Of a stretch of 29,603 nt of DNA, positions 8,296-16,512 are shown piece after piece. Made by a program: the position numbers and the translations under genes. The DNA comes from an uncultured Chloroflexota bacterium (lineage in GTDB: Bacteria; Chloroflexota; Anaerolineae; Aggregatilineales; Phototrophicaceae), in contig CALJKV010000051.1 in assembly GCA_937974245.1 (NCBI GenBank), positions 1-29,603 on the forward strand, written 5' to 3'. The notes below the pieces were generated by a model that was not told where the DNA came from, searched no databases, and was given only the letters and a program-made list of their open reading frames with translations. Positions within the stretch are counted from its first letter, which is position 1; the number at the start of each line of letters is the position of its first letter.

Positions 8296-8442
8296 ATGCT
8301 GTACCAACCAGCGGAGCAGGGGCAGGGATTAGTTGAATATGCATTAATCCTGGTAATGGTTGCGATGGCCGTGATTGTCATATTAGCATTGCTTGGCCCG
8401 GTTATCGGCAATACCTTCTCGAATGTCGTATCACTTATCTGA
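8296..8442 (+). CDS. Flp-type mini prepilin (48 residues)
   Basis: This small gene encodes 48 residues and is preceded by TAAGGAG 8 bases before the ATG. The protein has a short leader MLYQPAEQG, then QGLVEYALIL, the hallmark of Flp/Fap class IVb prepilins: cleavage is expected after Gly9 and Glu14 is the conserved Glu at position +5. A hydrophobic helix (about 12-38) and a short end NTFSNVVSLI follow. Mature Flp pilins form thin adhesive fibres through the Tad secretion machine. No tad secretion genes or prepilin peptidase are in the window. It has its own terminator at 8483-8511 and lies convergent with a CpaB/RcpC-like gene, a component of such machines. Confidence 0.85.
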   Translation: MLYQPAEQGQGLVEYALILVMVAMAVIVILALLGPVIGNTFSNVVSLI

Positions 8443-8482
8443 GTGATTCCGCCACACTTCATCATGAATACCAGCAGTAACC

Positions 8483-8511
8483 GAGGACGATTGATGCGTC
8501 CTCTTTTGTTT
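8483..8511 (+). terminator. Rho-independent terminator of the pilin gene
   Basis: GAGGACG (8483-8489) pairs with CGTCCTC (8497-8503) around the loop ATTGATG, followed by TTTTGTTT. It lies 40 bases after the pilin stop in the right orientation. Confidence 0.8.
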
Positions 8512-8520
8512 ACTGCCAGG

Positions 8521-8562
8521 AAATCAAAAACACATGACAGAAGTCTGTGCCCTGTCATGTGT
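8521..8562 (-). terminator. Terminator of the sigma / SH3b-SAF operon
   Basis: ACACATGACAG (8530-8540) pairs perfectly with CTGTCATGTGT (8552-8562). On the minus strand the stem is followed by TTTTTGATTT. It lies 24 bases after the stop of the SAF-domain gene, back to back with the pilin terminator. Confidence 0.8.
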
Positions 8563-8586
8563 CCGTGTTTAATGCGGCGTTACCGT

Positions 8587-9936
8587 CTAAGGAATATCGC
8601 TCCGTAGAATGAGAAAGGATACGTCAGCCTCAATAAGCCATTTCAATGCGATCGCCTGTTCAGGATCAACCGCCAGAGTAACATTCATGGGGACGGCATC
8701 TTCCGCCGGTTGCGTTGTCTCCCCGGTAATCCAAATAACCGGCGCACTTTGAACCAACCGCTGCATCAGGAGTTGCCCCGGTAGCGTGGTTACGATTGAC
8801 TGGAATTGGGTGAAAGAATCCCCTTCTCCGGCTGTTGGGGTGGCAGCTAGCACCGCAATGGTATCAGAGATTGTTTCCCCCGTTGATGGGGTGGCCTCGG
8901 CAACCAGCATCGCAATAATGACATCCACGTTACTGCCAACTTCAATACCTTCCAGTTCAGATGCACTGTCAACCGGTATACTGATCCCGACAGTGCCATC
9001 CGGCATTATCCCGGCCTGAAAATCGGCGGTAACCTGTTCGCTGAGTACCGGTTGCCAGGGCTGAATAATCGCAGTCGCAACCAGCCCAATCAGTGATTCA
9101 GCCTGACCAAACGTGTTTTCGGGGGCAATAGACGAGGGCATATAGACCTGCCCCAGCATCTCGTCAGTAATCACTTCACCGCGCCGGATATTCTGACGAG
9201 CGATGATAACCGGCTGTATATCCGGTGGCATGGTTGTTAGCCTAACCATAAGTTCATCCACTTGCGTGGAATCTATCTGCACCAGACTAGCAGCGATCCA
9301 CCCCCGACGACCATCCTGCATGGTGATGTACAACCAGTGGTCGTCCGCCGTGAGGGCAGTAACCTCAACCTCCGTTCCGGGGATGAGTCTAGCAACAACA
9401 CTGAAACTTGCACCTGGCCCTCCATATACGGCCACTACATCCAGCGATGCGATAACACCTTTGGTAGAGGAGAAAATTGTAGGAACAACTGTGATTGGCG
9501 AAACCACCAGAGTAGCAGGGAGGAAATTTCCACCATCCAAAGTTTCTGTAGGTATCACGGTTGGGCTGGCGGTTGCCTGCATAACGGCACCTGTTACCCC
9601 CGGTTGTGGGCTGCGCAGAAACATCAGCATACTGCTACCGAATATGACCATAATGAGCGTGGCAACCAGCGTCACCGGGATAGTTGTCCGTTTACGGTGC
9701 TGATTCATCAATGGTGAAACACGCATGGATTCTATAATATCCTCTTGTTGAGTTCTTGGATACGATTGCAAATGAGCGATCAGATCATTTTCAAGCTGCC
9801 GCTGGAACGCCGATTTTGCCAGGGGAATCGTCCGGGCAAGATCATCCAACGCTGGTTGACCAGTGACCTGTTTTTCATGTGCCGCACGCTCAATTTGGTC
9901 GAGCAGGTTTTTATCGTGGTTGTGGTTCTGGCTCAT
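8587..9936 (-). CDS. Membrane protein with putative anti-sigma N-terminus, SH3b, and SAF/CpaB-like domains
   Basis: This encodes 449 residues. A hydrophilic, helical N-terminus (1-80) sits where anti-sigma domains are found. One membrane helix follows (about 85-107), then a Thr/Pro-rich linker (110-158), a bacterial SH3 domain (about 160-222, ending GRRGWIAASLVQI), a SAF domain (about 242-302, with RQNIRRGEVITDEML) and a C-terminal part like CpaB/RcpC of Flp pili (about 310-449, GTVGISIPVD...GSNVDVIIAML). By topology the SH3b and SAF parts would be outside the membrane and the N-terminus in the cytosol. I chose ATG 9936, with AGGA about 9 bases upstream; it overlaps the sigma gene's end by 26 bases, implying translational coupling. 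The frame is open further up (to 10125), but only inside the sigma gene. Sigma control by this protein is inference. Confidence 0.78.
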   Translation of the reverse strand: MSQNHNHDKNLLDQIERAAHEKQVTGQPALDDLARTIPLAKSAFQRQLENDLIAHLQSYPRTQQEDIIESMRVSPLMNQHRKRTTIPVTLVATLIMVIFGSSMLMFLRSPQPGVTGAVMQATASPTVIPTETLDGGNFLPATLVVSPITVVPTIFSSTKGVIASLDVVAVYGGPGASFSVVARLIPGTEVEVTALTADDHWLYITMQDGRRGWIAASLVQIDSTQVDELMVRLTTMPPDIQPVIIARQNIRRGEVITDEMLGQVYMPSSIAPENTFGQAESLIGLVATAIIQPWQPVLSEQVTADFQAGIMPDGTVGISIPVDSASELEGIEVGSNVDVIIAMLVAEATPSTGETISDTIAVLAATPTAGEGDSFTQFQSIVTTLPGQLLMQRLVQSAPVIWITGETTQPAEDAVPMNVTLAVDPEQAIALKWLIEADVSFLILRSDIP

Positions 9937-10513
9937 CAGCGGTTTTCCTATCCAACTCATCGGTATAGCGGCGCTGCAAATCTTCAACTGCGCGGCACAG
10001 ATGCGAAGCAACCGTTCGCTCATCCAGGCCGAGAACAGCGGCAATCTCCTGATTTCGGAGTTCGCCAAAGAACTTGAGGGTGATGATTTCCTGACGGCGT
10101 GGTGATAAGGTGGCGATACGCTCACGCAGACGTCGGAACCGCTCTTGGGTAATTATGAATTCTTCCAGATTCGCATCGCCACCTTGAATATCAGGGAGAT
10201 CGTCAACTGGTAGAAAATCCTTATCTTCATGGTGATAACGAAAAAACAGGTTGACCGCATTATGTGCGATGCGAAACAACCAGGCGGAAAAAGCACCTTC
10301 TCCGCGATACTCAAATGTATGAAATGATTTGACAACACTCAGGAAGATGTCAGCCGTGATGTCTTCCGCATCCAAGGACCACCACACACGATAGGCGACA
10401 TACGCATATACGCGCGGAAAATAGCGACGGTATATCTCACAGAAGGCGTCTGTATCATGACGTGCTCGCAGAATCAGAAATTCCTCAGTTGCGGCAGCAT
10501 ATTTATCAGCCAA
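9911..10513 (-). CDS. ECF family RNA polymerase sigma factor
   Basis: This encodes 200 residues. Sigma region 2 (about 25-95) contains DAFCEIYRRYFPRVYAYVAY, AEDITADIFLSV and GAFSAWLFRIAHN. Region 4 (about 125-185) contains LSPRRQEIITLKFFGELRNQ and a helix-turn-helix with LGLDERTVASHLCRAVEDLQ. The start is a TTG at 10513: a stop codon lies three codons upstream in frame and no ATG or GTG precedes region 2, so a non-ATG start is likely although its ribosome site is weak. It is followed at once by the SH3b-SAF membrane protein, the usual position of a cognate anti-sigma factor. Confidence 0.88.
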   Translation of the reverse strand: MADKYAAATEEFLILRARHDTDAFCEIYRRYFPRVYAYVAYRVWWSLDAEDITADIFLSVVKSFHTFEYRGEGAFSAWLFRIAHNAVNLFFRYHHEDKDFLPVDDLPDIQGGDANLEEFIITQERFRRLRERIATLSPRRQEIITLKFFGELRNQEIAAVLGLDERTVASHLCRAVEDLQRRYTDELDRKTADEPEPQPR

Positions 10514-10599
10514 GATCGGTCATCTCGCTCTCGGTCGTCTCTACAATTTAAAATGGGGAAATGGGTCAGTTTACTGCATTGGATTCTGGAGAAGTGAGA

Positions 10600-10635
10600 A
10601 GAAACACAAAACGGCAGTCTTAATCCACTGCCGTT
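10600..10635 (-). terminator. Terminator of the coaD / DivIVA-like operon
   Basis: AACGGCAGT (10610-10618) pairs perfectly with ACTGCCGTT (10627-10635) over an 8-base loop. On the minus strand the stem is followed by TTTTGTGTTTC. It lies 100 bases after the stop of the DivIVA-like gene. The rest of the 10514-10734 spacer shows no gene. Confidence 0.78.
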
Positions 10636-10734
10636 ATTCTCTTCATCAAGCAGGGGCCACGCAATTCATTAAGAAGATTTCCCTCATCAAGCGATCAGAA
10701 AAACCCTTGTCTGAGGAAACCTGTGAGCTGCGGG

Positions 10735-11277
10735 TTATTTCTTTTCGTTCAGCTTGTTCGACGCCTCAACATCCACTGTCTGGCGTTGCGCGAGGAACTG
10801 CACCGGCATAGTCTGCTCCGGGGATGTTGCAGGCGGTTGAGTCGCCACCTCGGTAATCCCGTTGCGCACGACACTCAGCGCCCTGGTCAACTGCTGTTCC
10901 AGTCTTTGCAGTGTTTCCATCACATAGCCATCAGCTTCGTTGGTGATGTTGGCCGCTTCCTGGCGTGCAGCCTCCAGGATATGTGCTGCACGCGTGTGAG
11001 CCGCCTGCACACTCACGTCCTGGTCAATAAGTTGCGATCCCTGTTCACGAGCAGCTTGCAGCAAGCGGGCGGCTTCCTCGTTGGCCTGTGCCAGAATCCG
11101 GTCCCGCTGCGCCAGCACCTTCGAGGATTTTTCGATTTCCTCTGGAATCGAAATGCGCATCTGGTCAATGAGTTCCAGTGCCCGTTCCTCATCAATCATC
11201 GTGAACTTGCTGAAGGGCATGTGCCGCCCCTCGTCAATCAGGTCTTCCAGCCGGTCAACCAAATGTTGAATATCCAT
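10735..11277 (-). CDS. DivIVA-like / ATPase-B-like coiled-coil protein
   Basis: This encodes 180 residues. The start MDIQHLVDRLEDLIDEGRHM and the following ALELIDQMRISIPEEIEKS match a small family of DivIVA-like proteins commonly found beside coaD in Chloroflexota and Actinobacteria. The middle (about 45-145) is almost continuous amphipathic helix rich in Ala, Glu, Gln and Arg, so a coiled coil is expected. The C-terminus is polar. DivIVA proteins mark curved membrane or septa; the role here is not known. ATG 11277 is preceded by GAGGGG about 9 bases away; a TTG at 11304 would overlap coaD. It is the last gene before the terminator at 10610-10635. Confidence 0.7.
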   Translation of the reverse strand: MDIQHLVDRLEDLIDEGRHMPFSKFTMIDEERALELIDQMRISIPEEIEKSSKVLAQRDRILAQANEEAARLLQAAREQGSQLIDQDVSVQAAHTRAAHILEAARQEAANITNEADGYVMETLQRLEQQLTRALSVVRNGITEVATQPPATSPEQTMPVQFLAQRQTVDVEASNKLNEKK

Positions 11278-11300
11278 AAAACCTATCCCCTCTACTGGTT

Positions 11301-11831
11301 TCAATCCCGGATGCTGATCGTATACCCCGGACTGTTGTGATTGGCGTGCAGTTCAGCGAATCGCGCTTGTAGAGCCTCCGCCACAAAAGACGGCACCATG
11401 CTGCTGACATCACCGCCGAGTTCCGCAATCTCACGGATGGTGCTTGAACTGATATGCAGGTGTTTCTCATCAGTCATGATGGCGATGGTTTCAATATCCG
11501 GCTGCAATTTCTTATTGGCAAGCCCCATACGGAATTCAAACTCGAAATCCGAAAACACACGCAGCCCGCGAATCAACGCCATTGCACCAATACTTTTAGC
11601 ATAGTGTACAGTTAAAACAGAATATTGCGCAACTCGAATATTATCCACCCCGGCAAATGCGCGTTCCGCCAGCGCAACACGCTCCTCCACGCTGAACATA
11701 AGTTTCTTTTTGGGCAGGTCGTAGATGGCGACTATCACCTCATCAAAAATATTGGCCGCCCGCACAGCGACGTCAATATGCCCATTGTGGATAGGGTCGA
11801 GTGTTGCAGGGTAGACTGCTCGGCGAATCAT
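11301..11831 (-). CDS. coaD: Phosphopantetheine adenylyltransferase (CoaD)
   Basis: This encodes 176 residues of the penultimate enzyme of coenzyme A synthesis, joining ATP and 4'-phosphopantetheine to form dephospho-CoA. The nucleotidyltransferase signature is present: YPATLDPIHNGH with the HxGH residues H15-H18, plus GLRVFSDFEFEF and the late ISSSTIRE motif. The usual opening GSFDP is replaced by YPATLDP, as in many relatives. ATG 11831 is chosen for the GGAG 8-10 bases upstream and because it begins at the conserved strand; the frame extends to an ATG at 11870. It lies 23 bases before the DivIVA-like gene and about 217 bases after recG. Confidence 0.93.
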   Translation of the reverse strand: MIRRAVYPATLDPIHNGHIDVAVRAANIFDEVIVAIYDLPKKKLMFSVEERVALAERAFAGVDNIRVAQYSVLTVHYAKSIGAMALIRGLRVFSDFEFEFRMGLANKKLQPDIETIAIMTDEKHLHISSSTIREIAELGGDVSSMVPSFVAEALQARFAELHANHNSPGYTISIRD

Positions 11832-11992
11832 ATGATCACTCCAAAACCGAATAATAAAAGATGCATCCATTTAGCGGGCACACCCTTCTGGGAGTCCGCT
11901 GGACAGACAGGAATCTGTTCCTACAATTTCCTGCTTACTGACTTCCCGGACGACGCATTTAGTGCCTCATCCAATAAACCTCTTTGGTTTCC

Positions 11993-12023
11993 TGTAGGAA
12001 AGGGTCTCAGTCCCTCCCCTACA
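11993..12023. repeat. Palindromic intergenic repeat (REP-like)
   Basis: TGTAGGAAAGGG (11993-12004) and CCCTCCCCTACA (12012-12023) form a stem with 10 of 12 pairs around TCTCAGT. A second, smaller inverted repeat, AGGAATCTGTTCCT, lies near 11909-11923 in the same recG-coaD spacer. The outer TGTAGGGG/CCCCTACA type of palindrome is seen as dispersed repeats in several bacterial groups. A related element lies at 26049-26075. Confidence 0.45.
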
Positions 12024-12048
12024 CCTGATACCCAACAGTACAGGCAAT

Positions 12049-14781
12049 TCAACTCACATCACTGCGTTCGTCATGTAACTGGTGAACACGCTGCGCCAGC
12101 AGACGGTGCTGTTCCTGGCTGAATTCCGGGTCTTCCGCATAGATCGTGCGGGCTTCACGCTGCGCCATTTCGACCAGCTCAGGGCGCATCCCCTCCATAA
12201 GTTGCATTTTGCCCCCGCCACTCTGCCGCGTCCCTACCAGGTCGCCCGCACCTCGCAGCTTCCAGTCCATCTCCGCCAGCACAAAACCATCGGTGGTAGC
12301 TTCCATCACCTGGAGACGCTGCCGTGCTTCATCAGAATTGGTGTCGGAGATGAGCAGGCAGTATGAGGCGTGTTCACCGCGCCCCACACGTCCCCGGAAT
12401 TGGTGAAGCTGCGCCAGCCCGAAGCGGTTCGCGCCTTCAATCACCATCACACTCGCATTGGGGATGTTCACCCCAACCTCAGCCACTGAGGTCGTAACCA
12501 GGACATCGAACTCATGCTTGCTGAATGCGGTCATAATCTCATCTTTTTCAGTGGGTTTCATGCGACCATGCAGCAGCCCAACCCGGTAGCGAAAGAATAC
12601 CTCTTTCAACTGCTCGTAGGCTTCAACTGCCGCGGGCGCATCAATATGCTCCGATTCTTCCACCAGTGGATGCACGACAAATGCCTGTCGCCCCTGTTTC
12701 AACTGCGATTCAACAAAACTATAGACTCGTTCCCGCTCCACCGGGTTGATGACTTTCGTCTCCACTGGCGTCCGTCCCGGCGGCATCTCATTGATAACCG
12801 ACAGGTCAAGGTCAGCATGAACGGTGAGCGCCAGTGTACGCGGGATAGGCGTTGCCGTCATGACCAGCAGGTGCGGGTTGGTCCCCTTGCCCCGCAACCG
12901 TCCCCGCTGTTCCACGCCAAAACGGTGCTGCTCATCAATAATCGCCACTGCGAGATCGTTGAACTCAACCCCCTCCTGAATGACAGCGTGCGTGCCAATC
13001 ACCACGTCAATCGAGCCGTCGCTGATACCCCGATAGATGGACTGTCGCTCGCCAGTAGAAAGGGCGCTGGTCAGCAGAGCAACCACCGGGCGACGCTCAA
13101 ACGGCCATCCTTCCAGTGTCGCGCTAATCCCCCGATAATGCTGCTCAGCCAGGATACTGGTCGGTGCCATCAAGGCTGCTTGTTTGTGATTTTCCAGCGC
13201 CAATGCAAGTGCCACTGTCGCCACCGCCGTCTTACCGGAACCTACATCCCCTTGCAGCAACCGGTTCATGGGTATATCGGTGCTGGTATCCTGGCGGATG
13301 TCCGCCACCGCTTTTTGCTGCGCCCCCGTCAATGCATAAGGAAAGACGGCTTCAATGAATTGCTGTAAGTATTCGTCGCTGACGGGTATAGCGGGGGCGG
13401 GGACGCCCTGCCATTCGCGGCGATTGCTCAGGACGGCCAGTTGCAGCGTCAATAACTCATCGAAAATATACCGGCGTTTGGCATGGTCAAGATGATCCCA
13501 ACCTTCGGGGAAGTGCAGATTCTTGATTGTCCAGCCCAGGTCAGCCAGTTCGGTGCGTTCCAGCGTGGCTTCCGGGACATAATCCGGCAGATGGTCGGCC
13601 CAGTAGTCCACCACATTTTTCATAATGCGGCGCAGCGTCCGGGCGCGGATTCCCTGCGTGAGCGGGTAGATAGGGACAATGCCCACCGCTCGAAGGTTAT
13701 CGCCATCCAGGTGTTCCCATTCCGGGTTGACCATCTGCACGCGGCTGCCATAGATGGAAGTGACGCCGTTCAGCACAATCTGATGGCCGATACGGATGAG
13801 CCGCGCCAGGTAGTTCTGGCCGAAGAAGGTAACCCCCATGTGCGCCGTGCCATCATCCAGCACGATGAAGAAATCCTTGCGCCCCGTGCGCCCGGCACGC
13901 ACTTCAGCATGGCGCACCGTGCCGATCACGGTAGCCGTATCGCCAATCGGCAGGCGGCTGATGGGTAGCAAGCGGGTATAGTCGTCATAACGACGCGGCA
14001 GGTGAAACAACAGATCACCGATGGTGATGATCCCCAGGTTGCTCAACTTCTCCGCCATATTCGGGCCGATGCCCTTCACAGTTGTGACCGGTTGCTTGAG
14101 ACCGCGCAGAATATCGGCGGCAGCGTCCGGGTCAAGCGCCTTACGTGGTTTACGCGGCACCCGGGCGAGGCGTGGCTGTGGCGGAATATCCGGCGTGCTG
14201 GGCGTGATCGGTCCGGCAGCGGTGAAAAGATCATCCTCAGTCTCAAAAACTGGCTTACCGCTGTCCGCTGAGCCTGATGTCCTGGACTCTGCCGGTTGGG
14301 ATTCGTCCTCATCGTCTTCTTCCCGCCGCTCTCCGGCAGCCTGCGTGGGAGTCGCTTTTCGCTGCTCATGGCGCTTTTCGCGCTTTTCACGTTTCTTCTC
14401 GCGGGTATACGCCGGGGGCCGGGTTTCGGCAGGCGGCTCCGGCGCTGCTGCCGGGGGTGGCGCTTCCTCGAACTGTGCTTCCAACTGAGCCAACTGGGCC
14501 AGACGCTCCGGTGGCGGCGGAATACGCCCCACGATTCGATCCAACATATAGCCGATAGACTTGGCCCGCTCCGTTTTACTGTCAATGGCTTCGTATTGGC
14601 GCAATAAGTCCGCCAGTTCATCTACCAGCAGGTGATGTTCGGGGCGACGTGCCTGGGTATGCGCGTTTTGCTGCCACTTCTCGCAAAAAGCAGACAGACC
14701 GCCGATTACAGCCGCATCTTTGCAGCCTTGTTCACGCTCTAACTTGAGAATTTTAACCAGAGTTTCCAACGCCGATGGCAT
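12049..14781 (-). CDS. recG: ATP-dependent DNA helicase RecG with long N-terminal extension
   Basis: This encodes 910 residues; typical RecG is about 680-780. The core has a helix-hairpin-helix/wedge start (VKGIGPNMAEKLSNLGI, 235-251), an OB-fold wedge (about 280-360), Walker A GDVGSGKT (511-518), the RecG-specific DEQH box (616-619, IIDEQHRFG), motif III TATPIPRTLAL and the second RecA-like domain ending QFRGRVGRGEH. RecG reverses stalled replication forks. The first 90 residues are a separate helical domain, followed by a low-complexity linker (about 105-215) of Pro/Ala, Lys/Arg/Glu and Asp/Glu runs. This linker is unusual in length but in frame. It starts 7 bases after the second degV gene. 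Confidence 0.95.
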   Translation of the reverse strand: MPSALETLVKILKLEREQGCKDAAVIGGLSAFCEKWQQNAHTQARRPEHHLLVDELADLLRQYEAIDSKTERAKSIGYMLDRIVGRIPPPPERLAQLAQLEAQFEEAPPPAAAPEPPAETRPPAYTREKKREKREKRHEQRKATPTQAAGERREEDDEDESQPAESRTSGSADSGKPVFETEDDLFTAAGPITPSTPDIPPQPRLARVPRKPRKALDPDAAADILRGLKQPVTTVKGIGPNMAEKLSNLGIITIGDLLFHLPRRYDDYTRLLPISRLPIGDTATVIGTVRHAEVRAGRTGRKDFFIVLDDGTAHMGVTFFGQNYLARLIRIGHQIVLNGVTSIYGSRVQMVNPEWEHLDGDNLRAVGIVPIYPLTQGIRARTLRRIMKNVVDYWADHLPDYVPEATLERTELADLGWTIKNLHFPEGWDHLDHAKRRYIFDELLTLQLAVLSNRREWQGVPAPAIPVSDEYLQQFIEAVFPYALTGAQQKAVADIRQDTSTDIPMNRLLQGDVGSGKTAVATVALALALENHKQAALMAPTSILAEQHYRGISATLEGWPFERRPVVALLTSALSTGERQSIYRGISDGSIDVVIGTHAVIQEGVEFNDLAVAIIDEQHRFGVEQRGRLRGKGTNPHLLVMTATPIPRTLALTVHADLDLSVINEMPPGRTPVETKVINPVERERVYSFVESQLKQGRQAFVVHPLVEESEHIDAPAAVEAYEQLKEVFFRYRVGLLHGRMKPTEKDEIMTAFSKHEFDVLVTTSVAEVGVNIPNASVMVIEGANRFGLAQLHQFRGRVGRGEHASYCLLISDTNSDEARQRLQVMEATTDGFVLAEMDWKLRGAGDLVGTRQSGGGKMQLMEGMRPELVEMAQREARTIYAEDPEFSQEQHRLLAQRVHQLHDERSDVS

Positions 14782-14788
14782 AATGTGC

Positions 14789-15643
14789 TTACCGTCTCCA
14801 ACGCTTACTTAAGGCTGCAAAACCTACAGCCTGAGGGCCGACATGTGTCCCCAGGGCCGGGTTTACATTGACAGTATAGGTATCTCCTGGCGCGATGTCC
14901 GCCAACTGGTCGTGCAGCCAGGCCGCATCTTCCAGGTTATTCGTATGTAAAATCGCCAGTTTGTCTATCGCACCCACCGCCCGTGCCATTTCAACCAGTT
15001 CAGCTTTGGCGCGGTTGGCGGTGCGGACTTTGGCTAAGGGTACGACAGCGCCATCCGTCACGGTGACGATAGGCTTGATTTGCAGCAGCGTGCCTAGCCC
15101 GGCGCTCGCCATGCTGATCCGCCCACTGCGGCGCAGATATTCGAGTCCCGCCAGCATCGCCGCAAATTTCGTGTGGTCACGCGCCTGCGCAATCGCATCC
15201 AGCACAGCGGCCAAGTCACCCGTTTCTGCCGCAACTTCCGCACCCGCCACGACCTGCCAACCGATGCCCAGTGATACCCCGCCGCCATCTATGAGTGTAA
15301 CACGGTCAGCCGGTAAGTCCTGTACGGCCAGACGCAGCACATTGTAAGTGGCGCTCAACTGCTGCGGAATAGTAATAATCACCAGATGGTCATACTCAGC
15401 AAAGGTACGGTGAATGATTTCCTGCGCCATGCCGGGCGAAGGGGCGGCAGTCGTCGGCAGCGGATTCTGGGTAGGCAGCAGGTCGTAATAATCTTCGCGC
15501 ACAAGCTGTATGCCATCATCCAGGTAACTTCGCCCACCGTAATTCACATAAATCGGGACAACCCGAATGTTCCACTTTTTGACCAGTTCCGGGGGAACAT
15601 CGGCCACACTATCGGTAACAAAGCCTATTTTCTTAAAGGTCAT
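14789..15643 (-). CDS. DegV family fatty-acid-binding protein, copy 2 (FakB-like)
   Basis: This encodes 284 residues. DegV/FakB proteins bind a fatty acid so that FakA can phosphorylate it. Family marks are the N-terminal GFVTDSVADVPPEL, the TTAAPSPGMAQEI segment, IPQQLSATYN, the IDGGGVSLG segment and LEYLRRSGRIS, with LLQIKPIVTVTDG in the second half. It ends NPALGTHVGPQAVGFAALSK, where the GTHVGPGA-like block is a classic DegV end. ATG 15643 is used, overlapping the previous degV by 11 bases; GGAAG lies about 10 bases upstream. The frame is open to 15700, but only within that neighbour. Chain-length preference cannot be read. Confidence 0.9.
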   Translation of the reverse strand: MTFKKIGFVTDSVADVPPELVKKWNIRVVPIYVNYGGRSYLDDGIQLVREDYYDLLPTQNPLPTTAAPSPGMAQEIIHRTFAEYDHLVIITIPQQLSATYNVLRLAVQDLPADRVTLIDGGGVSLGIGWQVVAGAEVAAETGDLAAVLDAIAQARDHTKFAAMLAGLEYLRRSGRISMASAGLGTLLQIKPIVTVTDGAVVPLAKVRTANRAKAELVEMARAVGAIDKLAILHTNNLEDAAWLHDQLADIAPGDTYTVNVNPALGTHVGPQAVGFAALSKRWRR

Positions 15644-16508
15644 CGTCAAAATCTTCCGTTTCGCGCTCCAAAATGACCACGCCCGTTCCGTCTGTGCCAA
15701 TCATTGAGGCCATCGTCGGCCCGTAGTAACTATACGGAAAGTATTGATCGGCAAATTCCACCGCCAGCCGGTCTTGAATCATTCGGGTCTGCTCAGTCAG
15801 ATAAGCCTTATTCTGGAGAATAATCACTTCCTCAATATCAGCAAACTCGGTGACAAACTCCACAAGACGGTCAACCGCCTGGGCACGGGTGCGTACTTTC
15901 TCCATCGGTAGAATACGACCCTCTTCGATGCCCAATATCGGCTTGACCCCCATCATAGTCCCCAGGATGGCATGGGAAGATTTCATAATTTTATTTTGCA
16001 GCAGATAGTTCATTGATTCAACATAGTAGGCGGAGTAAATACGGTCTACCGCGCCGCGCACGATACGCACCGTGTCTTCCAGGCTACCAGGCTGCTGGAT
16101 AGCCTGCGCCGCGAGCTTCACCAGCATCCCTTGCGCTGTGTCCAATGTGTGCGAGTCGATAATCGCAATTTCACATTCCCCCGCCATCTGCCGCGCCGCC
16201 TCCATCCCATTCTGCCAGCTTGTGAACAGTTCACGCGTAGCATGAATTGAGATAATGCTGTCACCTGTGCGTGCCAGCTGGCGGTATACCTCCAGGAATT
16301 CAGTCTCGGTAGGAGAGGATACCAGTGGCGCATACGGCTCATGGACAATGAGGCGCATCGCCTCCTCGGCATTCAGGTCAACCCCTTCGCGGTAGATTTT
16401 CCCCGCAATACTGATTTTGTTGGGGACGACGACAATGCCGTGCTGCTGGACGAAGTACGGGCTTGTGAAGTGCGCACAACTGTCGGTGACAATACGGATA
16501 TTTGGCAT
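15633..16508 (-). CDS. DegV family fatty-acid-binding protein, copy 1 (FakB-like)
   Basis: This encodes 291 residues. It opens MPNIRIVTDSCAHF and contains IDSHTLDTAQGMLVKLAAQA, the central MNYLLQNKIMKSS in place of the more usual L-x-R-G-G-R-I, and a variant end with YYGPTMASMIGTDGTGVVIL where DegV proteins commonly have GPHxGPGA. It is therefore a divergent DegV, different in sequence from its neighbour. A GTG (16511) precedes the ATG (16508) directly, and the fakA stop lies only 1 base before the GTG, so translation is probably coupled to fakA. A stand-alone ribosome site is not evident. Confidence 0.85.
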   Translation of the reverse strand: MPNIRIVTDSCAHFTSPYFVQQHGIVVVPNKISIAGKIYREGVDLNAEEAMRLIVHEPYAPLVSSPTETEFLEVYRQLARTGDSIISIHATRELFTSWQNGMEAARQMAGECEIAIIDSHTLDTAQGMLVKLAAQAIQQPGSLEDTVRIVRGAVDRIYSAYYVESMNYLLQNKIMKSSHAILGTMMGVKPILGIEEGRILPMEKVRTRAQAVDRLVEFVTEFADIEEVIILQNKAYLTEQTRMIQDRLAVEFADQYFPYSYYGPTMASMIGTDGTGVVILERETEDFDDDL

Positions 16509-16512
16509 CACA

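Noticed and set aside
8274..8558. Minus-strand ORF of 94 codons
   Set aside because: It is antisense to the Flp-like pilin gene, which has a strong ribosome site, processing motif and terminator.
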